Source: an uncultured Pseudomonadota bacterium (lineage in GTDB: Bacteria > Pseudomonadota > Gammaproteobacteria > Burkholderiales > SG8-39). From it: 64,000 nucleotides of DNA. The stretch is taken from NCBI GenBank assembly GCA_903921325.1, contig CAIXPL010000008.1, forward strand, positions 1-64,000, in the 5' to 3' direction. Positions within the stretch are counted from its first letter, which is position 1, and the number at the start of each line of letters is the position of its first letter. Both the position numbers and the translations under genes were made by a program. Below the pieces are notes generated by a model. It was not told where the DNA came from. It made no database searches and saw only the letters and a program-made list of their open reading frames with translations. Shown here piece by piece: positions 1 to 9,699 of this stretch.

Positions 1-2200
1 GTATCATTCGAGAACGACGCCGAGGCGATGGTGAGGGTGGGCGGGGTGGTGTCGAGTACATACGCGTGGCTGTACACCGCGCCATCGAGGCCGGCAATGT
101 CAGTCACTTTGACTTTCAGCGTGTTGCTACCGGTCAGCGTGACGCCCGACAGGCTCCAGGCCGTCGAGCCTGCGGTCGCGGTGGCAGCGGTCCAGGTGGC
201 ACCGTTATCCAGCGACACGTTCACCGTATTGCCCGCGACAAGGCTCGCCGATAGCGTGCCGCTGATGGTCTGTGCCGCCGCGCTGGTGATGAAATCGGTG
301 CTGCTCGCCCCCGTATCGTTCGACAGCGACGCCGAGGCGATGGTGAGGGTCGGTGGCGTCGTATCCAGCACATAGGCCTGGCTGTATACCGCGCCGTCGA
401 GGCCGGCAATGTCGGTGACCTTGACTTTCAGCGTGTTGCTGGCGGTCAGCGTGACGCCCGCCAGACTCCACGCGTTCGACCCTGCGCTGGCAGCGGCTGC
501 GGTCCAGGTGACCCCGTTATCGAGCGACACGTTTACCGTATCACCCGCGACCAGGTTCGCCGAAAGGGTACCACTGACGGTCTGAGCGGCCGTCTTGGTG
601 ATGAAGTCGGTGCTGCTCGCGCCGGTATCGTTTGAGAACGTAGCCGAGGCGATCGTGATCGTCGGGGCGCTGGTGTCGAGCACATACACCTGGCTGTACA
701 CGGGCCCGTCACCCGCGGCGTTACTCACTTTGACGTTCAGGGTATTGCTGCCGGTGAGTGTTACCCCGGCGAGGCTCCAGGCGGTCGAACCCGCGGTTGC
801 ACTCGCAGCCGTCCACGTGGCCCCATTATCGAGCGACACATAGACGGTGTCGCCCGCCAGCAAAGTCGAGGAGAGGGTGCCGCTGATGGTCTGCGCGGTC
901 GCCGTCGTAATGAAGTCCGTGCTGCTGGCGCCAGTGTCATTGGAAAAGGAGGCTGTGGCGTTCGTGATTGTCGGCACCGTGGTGACGACATAGGCCTGGC
1001 TGAAGATGGTGCCGTCGAGTCCCGCGATGTCGGTTACCTTGGCCTTGAGCGTGTTGCTGCTGGCGAGCGTCACGCCCGCCACGCTCCAGGCTGACGACCC
1101 TGCCGTGGCCGTTGCCACCGTCCAGGTCGCCCCATTATCGAACGACACGTTGACAGTATCGCCGCTCACCAGATTCGTCGACAGCGTACCGGTAATTGTT
1201 TGTGCACTCGTCGTATCGGCCAGGCTGGCCGAGGCAATGGTGATATTGGGCGGTGTCTGATCGAGCACATAGGCGTGGCTGAACACCGTGCCATCGTTAC
1301 CGGCCGTGTCGGTCACCTTCACCTTCAGCGTGTCGCTCGTGGTGAGGGTCACGCCCGACAGACTCCAGGTGGCAGACCCCGCCGTAGCCGTTGCTGCGGT
1401 CCACGTCGTACCGTTATCCAGCGACACGTACACCGTGTCGCCCGTCACCAGACTCGATGACAGCGTGCCGCTGATCGTCTGCGCGGCGGTCTTGGTGATG
1501 AAGTCGGTGCTGCTCGACCCCGTGTCGTTCGAAAATGAGGCGGTAGCGATTGTGGTCGCGGGCGCCGTAGTATCCAGTACATAGGCGTGGCTGAACACCG
1601 TGCCATCGTTGCCAGCCGTATCGGTCACCTTCACCTTCAGCGTGTCGCTCGCGGTAAGGGTCACGCCCGACAGACTCCAGGTAGCGGACCCCACCGTTGC
1701 CGTTGCTGCGGTCCACGTCGTACCGTTATCCAGCGACACGTACACCGTGTCGCCCGTCACCAGATTCGATGACAGCGTGCCGCTGATCGTCTGCGCCGCC
1801 GTCTTGGTGATGAAGTCGGTGCTGCTGCTACCGGTGTCGTTTGAAAACGCAGCGCTGGCAATGGTGTTGGTCGGCGCTGTCGTATCCAGTACATAGGCGT
1901 GGCTGAACACCGTGCCATCGTTACCAGCGGCGTCCGTCACTTTGACATCCAGCGTATTGCTACCGGTGAGCGTCACGCCCGAAAGACTCCAGGCGGCAGA
2001 CCCCACCGTTGTCGTCGCTGCGGTCCACGTCGTACCGCCATCCAGCGACACATAAACCGTGTCTCCACTCGCCAGACTCGATGACAGCGTGCCACTGATG
2101 GTCTGCGCGGCGGTCTTGGTGATGAAGTCGGTGCTGCTGCTACCGGTATCGTTTGAAAACGCAGCGCTGGCAATGGTGTTCGTGGGTGCGGTGGTATCCA
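1..2200 (-). repeat. Tandem ~312-bp (104-codon) Ig-like repeats inside the adhesin gene
   Basis: Anchor motif gatgaartcggtgctgct recurs at 288, 600, 909 (variant), 1497, 1809, 2121; spacings 312, 309, 588, 312, 312. Protein unit: DTTAPTNTIASAAFSNDTGSSSTDFITKTAAQTISGTLSSNLVTGDTVYVSLDNGTTWTAATATVGSATWSLSGVTLTASDTLKVKVTDTAGNDGTVFSHAYVL. Confidence 0.9.
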
Positions 2201-4157
2201 GGGTCACGCTGAGCGCGGCGCTACGGCCGCTTAACAGATTGCCTGTGGCAGAGGTGACCTGTGCGTACACATTGTAGGTACCGTCTGCCACGCCGCTCGT
2301 GCTGAGCCCGCTGACAGTCCAGGTGCCGTTACTCACCGTTGCAGTGGCCGTCGGGTCGGTGCCGGCGTCATAGGACGTGTTACCGTTCTTGTCCAGAAAC
2401 ACCCTCACCGTACTGGCCGAATCGCTCGCTGCGCTCGTGCCGCTGAATGTGAGACTGGTGTTCTTGGTGATGTTGTCGGTTTGGGAACTGCCAGAGTCAG
2501 ACGCGCTCGCCAGATCAGGGGTCCCCGGCGTGCTGGGCGTGGTATCGACTGTAATGGTTCGGGTGGCCGTGCCCCCGTTACCGTCACTGACCTGAATGGT
2601 GAATGAGTCAGGGCCCGCGTAGCCCGCCGTGGGCGTATAGGTAAGCGTGCCGCCCGGGGTAATGTCGGTAGAGCCTGATGTGGCCGTTGCACCCGTAATT
2701 GACAGTGTGCCGTGAGAAGGCGCGGACGATTGACTCCAGGTTTCTGTCTGACTGGCGTCGATGTCGTTGACATGCACCAATGAGCTGAAACTGACGGCCC
2801 CACCGTTCTCTGTATCCGAGAACGTCGTTGACGCACCGACGAAGGCGGGCGCGGTGTTCGGTGCAGTGATATTACTCAGCAAAAAATTATCGAATGCCCA
2901 GTCTATGCCGGTAGTGCCGTCCGAGTTCAGGGACGTGCTGCTGATCGTGGCAGACGTGATGCCGGTCAGATTTCCCTGTTGAGCGGCGTTGAGACTGGAA
3001 AAATTAAAATGCGCAAGGAAGTTCGACCAAGTCAGGTTAACGTCTACTGTCCCCTTATTTGTCACAATGTGCAGATTCGTCTGATTTGCTCCCGCAACAT
3101 CCACGAGATCAAACGAAGTCAGGGTAAACGTTTTGGAACCCGCCACAGTGACGTTGAGGGAATGGAGATAATCGTTTCCAGGTTGATCGTTAATTGGCGT
3201 GATTATCTTGTTGCTGCCAGTTGGCCCGATAACGACGGTATTGAATTCCTGGGTTTCCGTGGAGAGAGCCAGACCCAGGCGCGTGCCGTAAAAAGCGGCC
3301 GAGGTCCCGACAAAATTGGCCGTATTGCCGTCACTAAGCGCTTCGGTCACTGTCAGACTTAGAACGGACGGAGACGCTACCGCTTGATCGAACGTGTCTG
3401 CCGTAACCGTTCCGGTATCAAAACCAAACGTGTCAATGGTAAGCAGATCCGGATACGCTGCCATGGCTGCAGCGGTCAATGGGGCAACGACGTTGCTCGT
3501 CCCACCCGCCTGATATTCCAGCACCCAGTCACCGCCCTGGCCTGCTGCACCCGTACTGGTGGTCGACGCCGCGACGATCGCGCCGGTATCGCTCGCCAGA
3601 TCGTTGATGAATTGCTGGCCGTCGGCACCCGAGGCGACGTCACAACCGTAAATAGCCAGCGTGCCGCCCGCGTTCAGCGCGTGTCCCAACTCGGCCAACT
3701 CGGCCTGGACGACCGGGGTAGACAGTGAGCCGTCCTGCAGGTTGTCACTACCGAGATACAGTGTCGCTTCGTTGCCATGGCTGAGCACATAGATCGCGTC
3801 ATAGCCTCCATTGCTCTGCGCCCATTTGGCGATTTGCGCCAGGCCGCTCTTGCTGCCGTCGATTTCCTCGATTTCGATGCCGGGCTTGATACCGGCCTCC
3901 AGAATCTTGTAATCGGCCACCGACGTATCAATAAAGACGACTTCCTTCCTGCCGCCGTCCTGACTGGGATCAACCGCCCGCACCTGAACCGGGGCGGGGG
4001 CGTCGGGGATCAGCGCCTTTGCCGCCGCATCAGGCGCGGCATGGGCGGTGGCAACCGCTGCTCCATCGAACATGATGCGCTGCTCGAGCGCCTGCAGCAT
4101 CCCAATGAAAGGGCGACGGCGTGGCTGCAGGAGCGGAATCGGGGTGCTGCGCGTCAT
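1..4157 (-). CDS. Large DUF4347/LEPR-motif repeat adhesin-like protein with Ig-like tandem repeats (partial; C-terminal part beyond left edge)
   Basis: Reverse-strand frame is open from ATG at 4157 to position 3 (absent from ORF track because no stop in window). Starts MTRSTPIPLLQPRRRPFIGMLQALEQRIMFDGAAVATAHA (LEPRIMFDGA-like motif), then DUF4347-like KEVVFIDTSVADYKILEAGIKPGIEIEEIDGSKSGLAQIAKWAQ...YVLSHGNEATLYLGSDNL...YGCDVASGADGQQFI, then repeated Ig-like units. AGGAG upstream of ATG. Confidence 0.88.
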   Translation of the reverse strand, partial: MTRSTPIPLLQPRRRPFIGMLQALEQRIMFDGAAVATAHAAPDAAAKALIPDAPAPVQVRAVDPSQDGGRKEVVFIDTSVADYKILEAGIKPGIEIEEIDGSKSGLAQIAKWAQSNGGYDAIYVLSHGNEATLYLGSDNLQDGSLSTPVVQAELAELGHALNAGGTLAIYGCDVASGADGQQFINDLASDTGAIVAASTTSTGAAGQGGDWVLEYQAGGTSNVVAPLTAAAMAAYPDLLTIDTFGFDTGTVTADTFDQAVASPSVLSLTVTEALSDGNTANFVGTSAAFYGTRLGLALSTETQEFNTVVIGPTGSNKIITPINDQPGNDYLHSLNVTVAGSKTFTLTSFDLVDVAGANQTNLHIVTNKGTVDVNLTWSNFLAHFNFSSLNAAQQGNLTGITSATISSTSLNSDGTTGIDWAFDNFLLSNITAPNTAPAFVGASTTFSDTENGGAVSFSSLVHVNDIDASQTETWSQSSAPSHGTLSITGATATSGSTDITPGGTLTYTPTAGYAGPDSFTIQVSDGNGGTATRTITVDTTPSTPGTPDLASASDSGSSQTDNITKNTSLTFSGTSAASDSASTVRVFLDKNGNTSYDAGTDPTATATVSNGTWTVSGLSTSGVADGTYNVYAQVTSATGNLLSGRSAALSVTLDTTAPTNTIASAAFSNDTGSSSTDFITKTAAQTISGTLSSSLASGDTVYVSLDGGTTWTAATTTVGSAAWSLSGVTLTGSNTLDVKVTDAAGNDGTVFSHAYVLDTTAPTNTIASAAFSNDTGSSSTDFITKTAAQTISGTLSSNLVTGDTVYVSLDNGTTWTAATATVGSATWSLSGVTLTASDTLKVKVTDTAGNDGTVFSHAYVLDTTAPATTIATASFSNDTGSSSTDFITKTAAQTISGTLSSSLVTGDTVYVSLDNGTTWTAATATAGSATWSLSGVTLTTSDTLKVKVTDTAGNDGTVFSHAYVLDQTPPNITIASASLADTTSAQTITGTLSTNLVSGDTVNVSFDNGATWTVATATAGSSAWSVAGVTLASSNTLKAKVTDIAGLDGTIFSQAYVVTTVPTITNATASFSNDTGASSTDFITTATAQTISGTLSSTLLAGDTVYVSLDNGATWTAASATAGSTAWSLAGVTLTGSNTLNVKVSNAAGDGPVYSQVYVLDTSAPTITIASATFSNDTGASSTDFITKTAAQTVSGTLSANLVAGDTVNVSLDNGVTWTAAAASAGSNAWSLAGVTLTASNTLKVKVTDIAGLDGAVYSQAYVLDTTPPTLTIASASLSNDTGASSTDFITSAAAQTISGTLSASLVAGNTVNVSLDNGATWTAATATAGSTAWSLSGVTLTGSNTLKVKVTDIAGLDGAVYSHAYVLDTTPPTLTIASASFSND

Positions 4158-4306
4158 TGCCGAATCTCCTCAAACGACGTCGAATCATAGGTCCATTTGC
4201 TTGATCCCATTATAACTGGACAAGCCTTACACCCGCCCCCAAGCGCCAGGACAGATGCGGGTGCGCGATCCGTTACCAAGGTCCGGGGGGCCGTTGCGAA
4301 CGACGG

Positions 4307-5257
4307 TTACTTGAACTTGTTAACATGCTCGGTGACCCTTCGATCCAAGTCGGTTTGCCATTCTTTTGGCATGACGGCATGGACTGCGCTCAATATCTCG
4401 TCGGCACGGCGAATCTGTTCTGCATCGGCCAACCGTGCCCTGGCGGCGCTTGCCCACAGGTACACTTTTGCAAGGTATTCGGGGGCCAGCGCGCCGGTCT
4501 TGGCATCGACCGGCAGATTACCATACAGGATGGCTGCAGGCAGATAGGCCGGCAGATAGCCCTCGGAGGCCGCCTGCTCCATGATAGGCAGAGCCTGTCG
4601 CGGGTCTGGCGCACCGCCTTTGCCCTCAGCGAGCATGACCGCGTACTCATAACGTGCCTCATTCACGCCCCGCTCAGCGGCCATGCCATACCACTGGCGC
4701 GCCACCGCCAGATTGGGCGCCACATTGGGGTCCGCGCTGAAATAGCGCGCCATTTGCGCCATGGCGGGCGGAGAATTATCCATCGCCACTTTGGCGCACA
4801 GGTCCAAGCCCCGGGGCACGTCCTGGGGCACGCCGTCCCCACGGATCAACATGTCCGCAGCAACACAGTGCGACATACGATGAGGCCCGGCGCCGGCGAT
4901 CAGATACAGCGCCAGTGCCGCAGCCGGGTCTGGAGCCCCCAGTATCCCCTTGCGCAAACAGTCGGCATAAGCATGCTGCCCCCCGGGGATCTTGCGAGCG
5001 GCGGACTTCTGATACCAGCGGCACGCTTGCCTCGCGTCAGGCGCCTCGCCCCAGCCTAGGGCAGCCATGTTCCCCAGGTAAAACTGGGCCAGCCCCGAGG
5101 TGTCCGCGTACGGTTCCAGAATGCTGCGGGCAAGCGCGAAATCGCCCGCCGCCATCGCCACCTCGATACGGGGCAGATCGATGTCCTCGGGCGACTTGCT
5201 TGCGCTCCAGGCGACAGACGTTTGCGCTAAAAGCGCCAGGACAAGTAGCAATCGCAT
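4307..5257 (-). CDS. Secreted Sel1-like/TPR repeat protein
   Basis: 316 aa; N-terminal signal-like MRLLLVLALLAQTSVAWSA; repeats such as ARQACRWYQKSAARKIPGGQHAYADCLRKG and AVARQWYGMAAERGVNEARYEYAVMLAEGKG. Confidence 0.75.
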   Translation of the reverse strand: MRLLLVLALLAQTSVAWSASKSPEDIDLPRIEVAMAAGDFALARSILEPYADTSGLAQFYLGNMAALGWGEAPDARQACRWYQKSAARKIPGGQHAYADCLRKGILGAPDPAAALALYLIAGAGPHRMSHCVAADMLIRGDGVPQDVPRGLDLCAKVAMDNSPPAMAQMARYFSADPNVAPNLAVARQWYGMAAERGVNEARYEYAVMLAEGKGGAPDPRQALPIMEQAASEGYLPAYLPAAILYGNLPVDAKTGALAPEYLAKVYLWASAARARLADAEQIRRADEILSAVHAVMPKEWQTDLDRRVTEHVNKFK

Positions 5258-5304
5258 GGAACTCGCCGCGACAGAACGAAGCCGACATGTCGCTTGATCT
5301 GACC

Positions 5305-6117
5305 TTATTGAGATGAGGGATAAAGGCCGGTAACCGCAATGAAATACGTCAGTGTGATGTAGGGGGGCATGATGGAGAACGGCTGGCCACTCCCGGTATA
5401 TCCAGTCGGCGTGTTGACGGAAAACGAACCCGTTCCAGTGAGCGTGACCGGCACGGTCCCTGCGGTATTGCCGCTGACCGTACCTGATATCGTACCGGCG
5501 GCGAGCGCAACGCTCGGCGTTAACGATGCTGAGTAGAACTTGGTACTGCCAGTCGGCGCACCCAGGGCTGCGCCAGCTACGGGCGCTTCAGTGCCGCCAT
5601 TGGTTGTTACATTCATCGTCAGGCCGCTGCCACTACCCGAGAAAGTTCCCGAAGACAGATTGGCCGTGGCGGTGACGCCGGCGAGGCTCACGCCGACGCC
5701 ATTGAGCACCATCGGATGGGTATGCTGGGGCAGGTCGCCTACGTTCAGCGTGACCTGTGATGCGCCACCGGTGAGACCGTTGCCATTACCCTGCCCAGTG
5801 CTGGTGGCCCCAAGTATCACCCGACCGCGCGTATCGGGCACCTTGAAATTCACATTGGCCGTGCCACCGTAAGTAGTGCCAATCAGGGAATACAGCGCCT
5901 GATTCGCGGAAACGTTGATCGTCTGTCCATTCGCAGGAACGTAGATGTTACTGATGCCCGGCGCAAATTGACCTCCTGACAAAGCGGAGATACACAAAGT
6001 GCCAATGTAAGGTTCAGACGAGCAGGCCTGGGAGATACCGGGAACACCCGCGAGCAGGGCCAGGGCACCCACTCTGATGAGGAACAAAGCATGGTGTACC
6101 TGCGACTTGCTGATCAT
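5305..6117 (-). CDS. Exported phage tail-collar-domain (MdpB-like) protein
   Basis: 270 aa; hydrophobic signal peptide then YIGTLCISALSGGQFAPGISNIYVPANGQTINVSANQALYSLIGTTYGGTANVNFKVPDTRGRVILG...LPQHTHPM, typical of tail collar proteins. Confidence 0.8.
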   Translation of the reverse strand: MISKSQVHHALFLIRVGALALLAGVPGISQACSSEPYIGTLCISALSGGQFAPGISNIYVPANGQTINVSANQALYSLIGTTYGGTANVNFKVPDTRGRVILGATSTGQGNGNGLTGGASQVTLNVGDLPQHTHPMVLNGVGVSLAGVTATANLSSGTFSGSGSGLTMNVTTNGGTEAPVAGAALGAPTGSTKFYSASLTPSVALAAGTISGTVSGNTAGTVPVTLTGTGSFSVNTPTGYTGSGQPFSIMPPYITLTYFIAVTGLYPSSQ

Positions 6118-6236
6118 CTCGGCGTCTCCCGGTCGAAATACAAGGTGTTCAATTAACCCATAGGTCGATTATAGGTTAGCAACAATGACGGCAATTGATC
6201 TCGTTGAAAGATTTTGTGGCCGGCGGCCCGCCCATG

Positions 6237-7709
6237 CTAGATCAGAACGACGTCAAACTGCTCCTGCGTATAGCTCGTCTCGACCATCATTGACACCGGT
6301 TTACCGATGAAATCCTCCAGCATGGCGAGTGACTGCGACTCTTCTTCGAGAAACAGATCAACCACCGACTGCGCCGCCAGGATGCGGAATTCGCGCGGAT
6401 TGAACTGCCGCGCCTCGCGGGTGACCGCGCGCAGAATCTGATAGCAAATGGTGCGCGCAGTCTTCAATTCGCCGCGCCCGCCGCAGGTCGCGCAGGGCTC
6501 GCACAGCACATGCGCAAGACTCTCGCGGGTGCGCTTGCGGGTCATTTCGACCAGACCCAGTTGCGTGAAACCATTCACCGTCATGCGCGTATGGTCGCGT
6601 GCAAGTGCCTTCTTCAGTTCAGCCAGCACGGCAGCCTGATGGTCCTGATTGTCCATGTCGATAAAGTCGAGCACGATGATGCCGCCCAGATTGCGCAGGC
6701 GCAGTTGCCGTGCAATCGCCTGCGCCGCTTCCAGATTGGTTTTGAAGATCGTGTCATCAAAACTGCGCACCCCGACATATCCGCCCGTGTTCACATCCAC
6801 GGTGGTCATCGCCTCGGTCTGATCGATGATCAGATAGCCACCCGATTTCAGGTCCACGCGGCGCGCGAGCGCGCGCTCGATTTCTTCATCGATCTGGTAC
6901 AGATCAAACAGCGGCCGCTCACCGCTGTAATGCTCGATGCGCGCGAGGACCGCGTCGGTGTAGTCCTTGGCAAAGGCCTGCAGCCGGGCAAAGTTCTCGC
7001 GCGAATCAATGATGATGCGGCCGGTGTTCTCATTGGCAATGTCACGCAGCACCCGCTGAGCAAGCGACAAGTCCAGGTGCAAGAGGCTGGGAACCGCCGC
7101 GCTCGTCGCTCGTTGGCGAATGTCCTCCCACAGGCGGCGCAGATAGGCCACATCGCGGCGCAATTCATCATCGGTCGCGGTTTCGGCGACCGTGCGCACG
7201 ATGTAGCCACCAGCGCTTTCGCTCGGAAGGATCGCCTGAAGGCGTTCGCGCAGCGCGCGCCGGCCCTCTTCATCGCCAATGCGCTGCGAGATGCCGATAT
7301 GCGTTTCCTGCGGCAGATACACCAGCAGCCGCCCGGCGATGCTTACCTGAGTCGATAGCCGCGCGCCCTTGGTGCCCATCGGATCTTTGATGACCTGAAC
7401 CAGCAGGGGCTGACCTTCATTGAGGATTTTCTCGATAGGCCTAACGACGGCGGCCTGCTCGCCCACCGCGGCGGCATGGCGATGCTCAAAAATGTCGGCA
7501 ACATGCAGGAACGCCGAACGCTCAAGGCCCACATCCACAAAGGCCGATTGCATGCCCGGGAGCACGCGGATCACCTTGCCCATGTAAATATTGCCAACCA
7601 GACCACGCCCGGCGGCGCGCTCGATATGCAACTCCTGCACCACGCCCGCCTCGATCACCGCAACTCGCGTCTCCTGCGGCGTCCAGTTGATCAGGATGTC
7701 TTCGTTCAC
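6237..7709 (-). CDS. rng: Ribonuclease G
   Basis: VNEDILINWTPQETRVAVIEAGVVQELHIERAAGRGLVGNIYMGKVIRVLPGMQSAFVDVGLERSAFLH; RNase E/G catalytic core and CxxCxGxG motif. GTG start at 7709 chosen; ORF track extends to 7745. Confidence 0.95.
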   Translation of the reverse strand: MNEDILINWTPQETRVAVIEAGVVQELHIERAAGRGLVGNIYMGKVIRVLPGMQSAFVDVGLERSAFLHVADIFEHRHAAAVGEQAAVVRPIEKILNEGQPLLVQVIKDPMGTKGARLSTQVSIAGRLLVYLPQETHIGISQRIGDEEGRRALRERLQAILPSESAGGYIVRTVAETATDDELRRDVAYLRRLWEDIRQRATSAAVPSLLHLDLSLAQRVLRDIANENTGRIIIDSRENFARLQAFAKDYTDAVLARIEHYSGERPLFDLYQIDEEIERALARRVDLKSGGYLIIDQTEAMTTVDVNTGGYVGVRSFDDTIFKTNLEAAQAIARQLRLRNLGGIIVLDFIDMDNQDHQAAVLAELKKALARDHTRMTVNGFTQLGLVEMTRKRTRESLAHVLCEPCATCGGRGELKTARTICYQILRAVTREARQFNPREFRILAAQSVVDLFLEEESQSLAMLEDFIGKPVSMMVETSYTQEQFDVVLI

Positions 7710-7838
7710 CAGCAGTCTCCAATAACCGTCAGTCTGCGCAAGCAAGACATGTTTTGACCAATGCGCCTATTCATCAGAGCAATGCATTTGTACAAGAGTA
7801 ACTTATCCCTGCTGACCATCCGGCCTGCCGGGCGCGCG

Positions 7839-8444
7839 CTACCGCGCGATGGTCGCCACCGACTGCCCAGCAAGTAACGCGAGCGTCTGCGCCAGCGGCA
7901 AGCCCATGATGCCGGAGAAACTTCCCTCGATGCGCTCGATAAAGGCCTGAGCAGCGCCTTGCACCGCATAGCCACCCGCTTTGTCCATCGGCTCACCACT
8001 GGCCACATACGCGTCGATACGGCCTTGCTCCAGCGGCGCAAACCAGACTGTGCTCTGCGATACCCAGGTGCGCAGCCCTTGCTCGGGGTCGGCGCTTTCA
8101 GCCACTGCCACCGCTGTGAGCACCTGATGCGCGGCACCCGAGAGCCGTTGCAACATTGCAATGGCATCGGCGCGGTCAACCGGTTTGCCGAGAATATCGC
8201 CGGCGATGGTCACGGTGGTGTCTGCAGCAAGCACCGGCCGCCAATGGGGCAGCAGACTCGCCGCCTGCGCACCGGCTCGTGCCTTTCCGCAGGCCATGCG
8301 TAACACATAGGCATGCGGGTCTTCGGCAGTGAGTGGCGTCTCATCAATGGCTATCGGCAGCAACTCGAAGCGAACCCCCGCAAGGGCAAGCAATTCACGG
8401 CGCCGCGGACTTTGCGAGGCAAGATAGATCGCTGGCAGGTTCAT
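7839..8444 (-). CDS. maf: Maf family nucleoside triphosphate pyrophosphatase
   Basis: MNLPAIYLASQSPRRRELLALAGVRFELLPIAIDETPL...AADTTVTIAGDILGKP; Maf signature SQSPRRRELL. Confidence 0.93.
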   Translation of the reverse strand: MNLPAIYLASQSPRRRELLALAGVRFELLPIAIDETPLTAEDPHAYVLRMACGKARAGAQAASLLPHWRPVLAADTTVTIAGDILGKPVDRADAIAMLQRLSGAAHQVLTAVAVAESADPEQGLRTWVSQSTVWFAPLEQGRIDAYVASGEPMDKAGGYAVQGAAQAFIERIEGSFSGIMGLPLAQTLALLAGQSVATIAR

Positions 8445-8548
8445 CTAGGTGAGGCCGGATTGATCGGTGTCGGAATTGCTTGGACAAAGACAGAATGATC
8501 GGTCACTGGGTCCCATGCGCGAGACCCGTCAGGTCACGCCATAGTCCG

Positions 8549-9019
8549 TTATTCGCGATGATACGGATGGTTATCGAGTATGGACCGGGCGCGATAGAGC
8601 TGCTCGACCAGAACCACTCGCGCCAGTGCGTGCGGCAAGGTGAGTGCTGACAATTGCAAGGTGAACTCGGCGCGCGCCTTCACGCTCTGGGCAAGTCCAT
8701 CAGGCCCGCCGATGATGAATGCCACGTCACGGCCATCGGCCCGCCAGCTCTGCAACCCTTGTGCGAGCCGTGCCGTGGTCCAGGCACTGCCGTGCTCATC
8801 GAGCACGATGCGCCGTATCCCCGGGCTCAACTGCGCTTCGATGCGCTGGGCCTCGGCCTGCATCATCTGCACCGGCGTGCGCCCACCGCGACGCGGTTCG
8901 GCGGGAAGCTCGACGATGTCAAGGGGCAGGCCGCGCCCCAGACGTTTGAGGTATTCATTCAGGCCCGCCTGCGCCCAGCCGGGCAGACGTTGCCCGATGG
9001 CGATGACCCGCACACGCAC
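8549..9019 (-). CDS. rlmH: 23S rRNA (pseudouridine1915-N3)-methyltransferase RlmH
   Basis: 156 aa from GTG at 9019: VRVRVIAIGQRLPGWAQAGLNEYLKRLG...FIIGGPDGL...ALARVVLVEQLYRARSILDNHPYHRE (RlmH C-terminal signature). Confidence 0.94.
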   Translation of the reverse strand: MRVRVIAIGQRLPGWAQAGLNEYLKRLGRGLPLDIVELPAEPRRGGRTPVQMMQAEAQRIEAQLSPGIRRIVLDEHGSAWTTARLAQGLQSWRADGRDVAFIIGGPDGLAQSVKARAEFTLQLSALTLPHALARVVLVEQLYRARSILDNHPYHRE

Positions 9020-9035
9020 CGGATCGACCTGCTGC

Positions 9036-9608
9036 TCAGTCGCCTGTTGCGCTCGAGCGCTTGCGTGCAGGCGCGCGTTTCGCGGAGGCGGCGCGAGTGG
9101 CAGGCGCTGTGGCGCTTGCGCTCTTCTTGGCCGCCCGCTTGGTCGGTGCCCGTTTGGTCGCCGCTGACTTGGTCGCCGCTGACTTGGTCGCCGCTGACTT
9201 GGTCGCCGCCGACTTGCGCGCGGCCGTCTTTCGTCCGGCGGACTTACGTGCCGGCCCGGTCGCTGGCGTCGGTTTGCCCACCACCTTCGGTTGGCCCCAG
9301 AGTTCTTCGAGGTTGTAGTAGGCACGAATCGCCGGATGCATTACATGCACGATGATGTCGCCCAGATCGACCAGCACCCACTCGCCTTCGCCTTCACCTT
9401 CGAGGCCGTAGACGCGCTCGCCCAAAGAGCGCATCCGGTCATGCACACTGCGCGCCAATGATTTCACCTGTCGGGTGGAATCACCGGTGGCGATGATCAC
9501 CCGGTCGAATTCCGGGGTGATGTGCTTAACGTCGAATGCTTCGATGTCCTTCGCCTTGACGTCTTCGAGCGCATCGATGACGACCTTCTGCTTCTTGCGG
9601 ATATCCAA
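9036..9608 (-). CDS. rsfS: Ribosomal silencing factor RsfS with long Lys/Ala-rich C-terminal tail
   Basis: LDIRKKQKVVIDALEDVKAKDIEAFDVKHITPEFDRVIIATGDSTRQVKSLARSVHD...WVLVDLGDIIVHVMHPAIRAYYNLEELWG (RsfS core) then KSAAT-repeat tail. TTG start at 9608 likely. Confidence 0.92.
   Translation of the reverse strand: MDIRKKQKVVIDALEDVKAKDIEAFDVKHITPEFDRVIIATGDSTRQVKSLARSVHDRMRSLGERVYGLEGEGEGEWVLVDLGDIIVHVMHPAIRAYYNLEELWGQPKVVGKPTPATGPARKSAGRKTAARKSAATKSAATKSAATKSAATKRAPTKRAAKKSASATAPATRAASAKRAPARKRSSATGD
9136..9225. repeat. 15-bp tandem repeat encoding KSAAT-type units of the RsfS tail
   Basis: gacttggtcgccgct (or one-base variant) at 9166-9180, 9181-9195, 9196-9210, flanked by more diverged 15-bp units. 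Confidence 0.9.
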
Positions 9609-9699
9609 GCTTCGGTGACCTCTCGTGGGGAACGGGTGAGGGCGACTATAAGCGCAATGGCTGGCCCACCGCAATGCAATTAGTGCGACGGGCGCTGCG

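Noticed and set aside
28-2277. Series of plus-strand ORFs (MVRVGGVVSST..., MPSLPAVSVTFTFS...)
   Set aside because: Mirror translations of the Ig-repeat adhesin on the minus strand; the minus frame is continuous for 4.1 kb with an RBS.
5305-6117. Prophage remnant
   Set aside because: Single tail-collar gene with a signal peptide and no neighbouring phage genes, integrase or att-like repeats.
6510-7358. 282-aa plus-strand ORF
   Set aside because: Antisense to rng with no recognisable domain.
9136-9225. Short tandem repeats as a possible CRISPR array
   Set aside because: 15-bp contiguous units without spacers, in frame inside rsfS.
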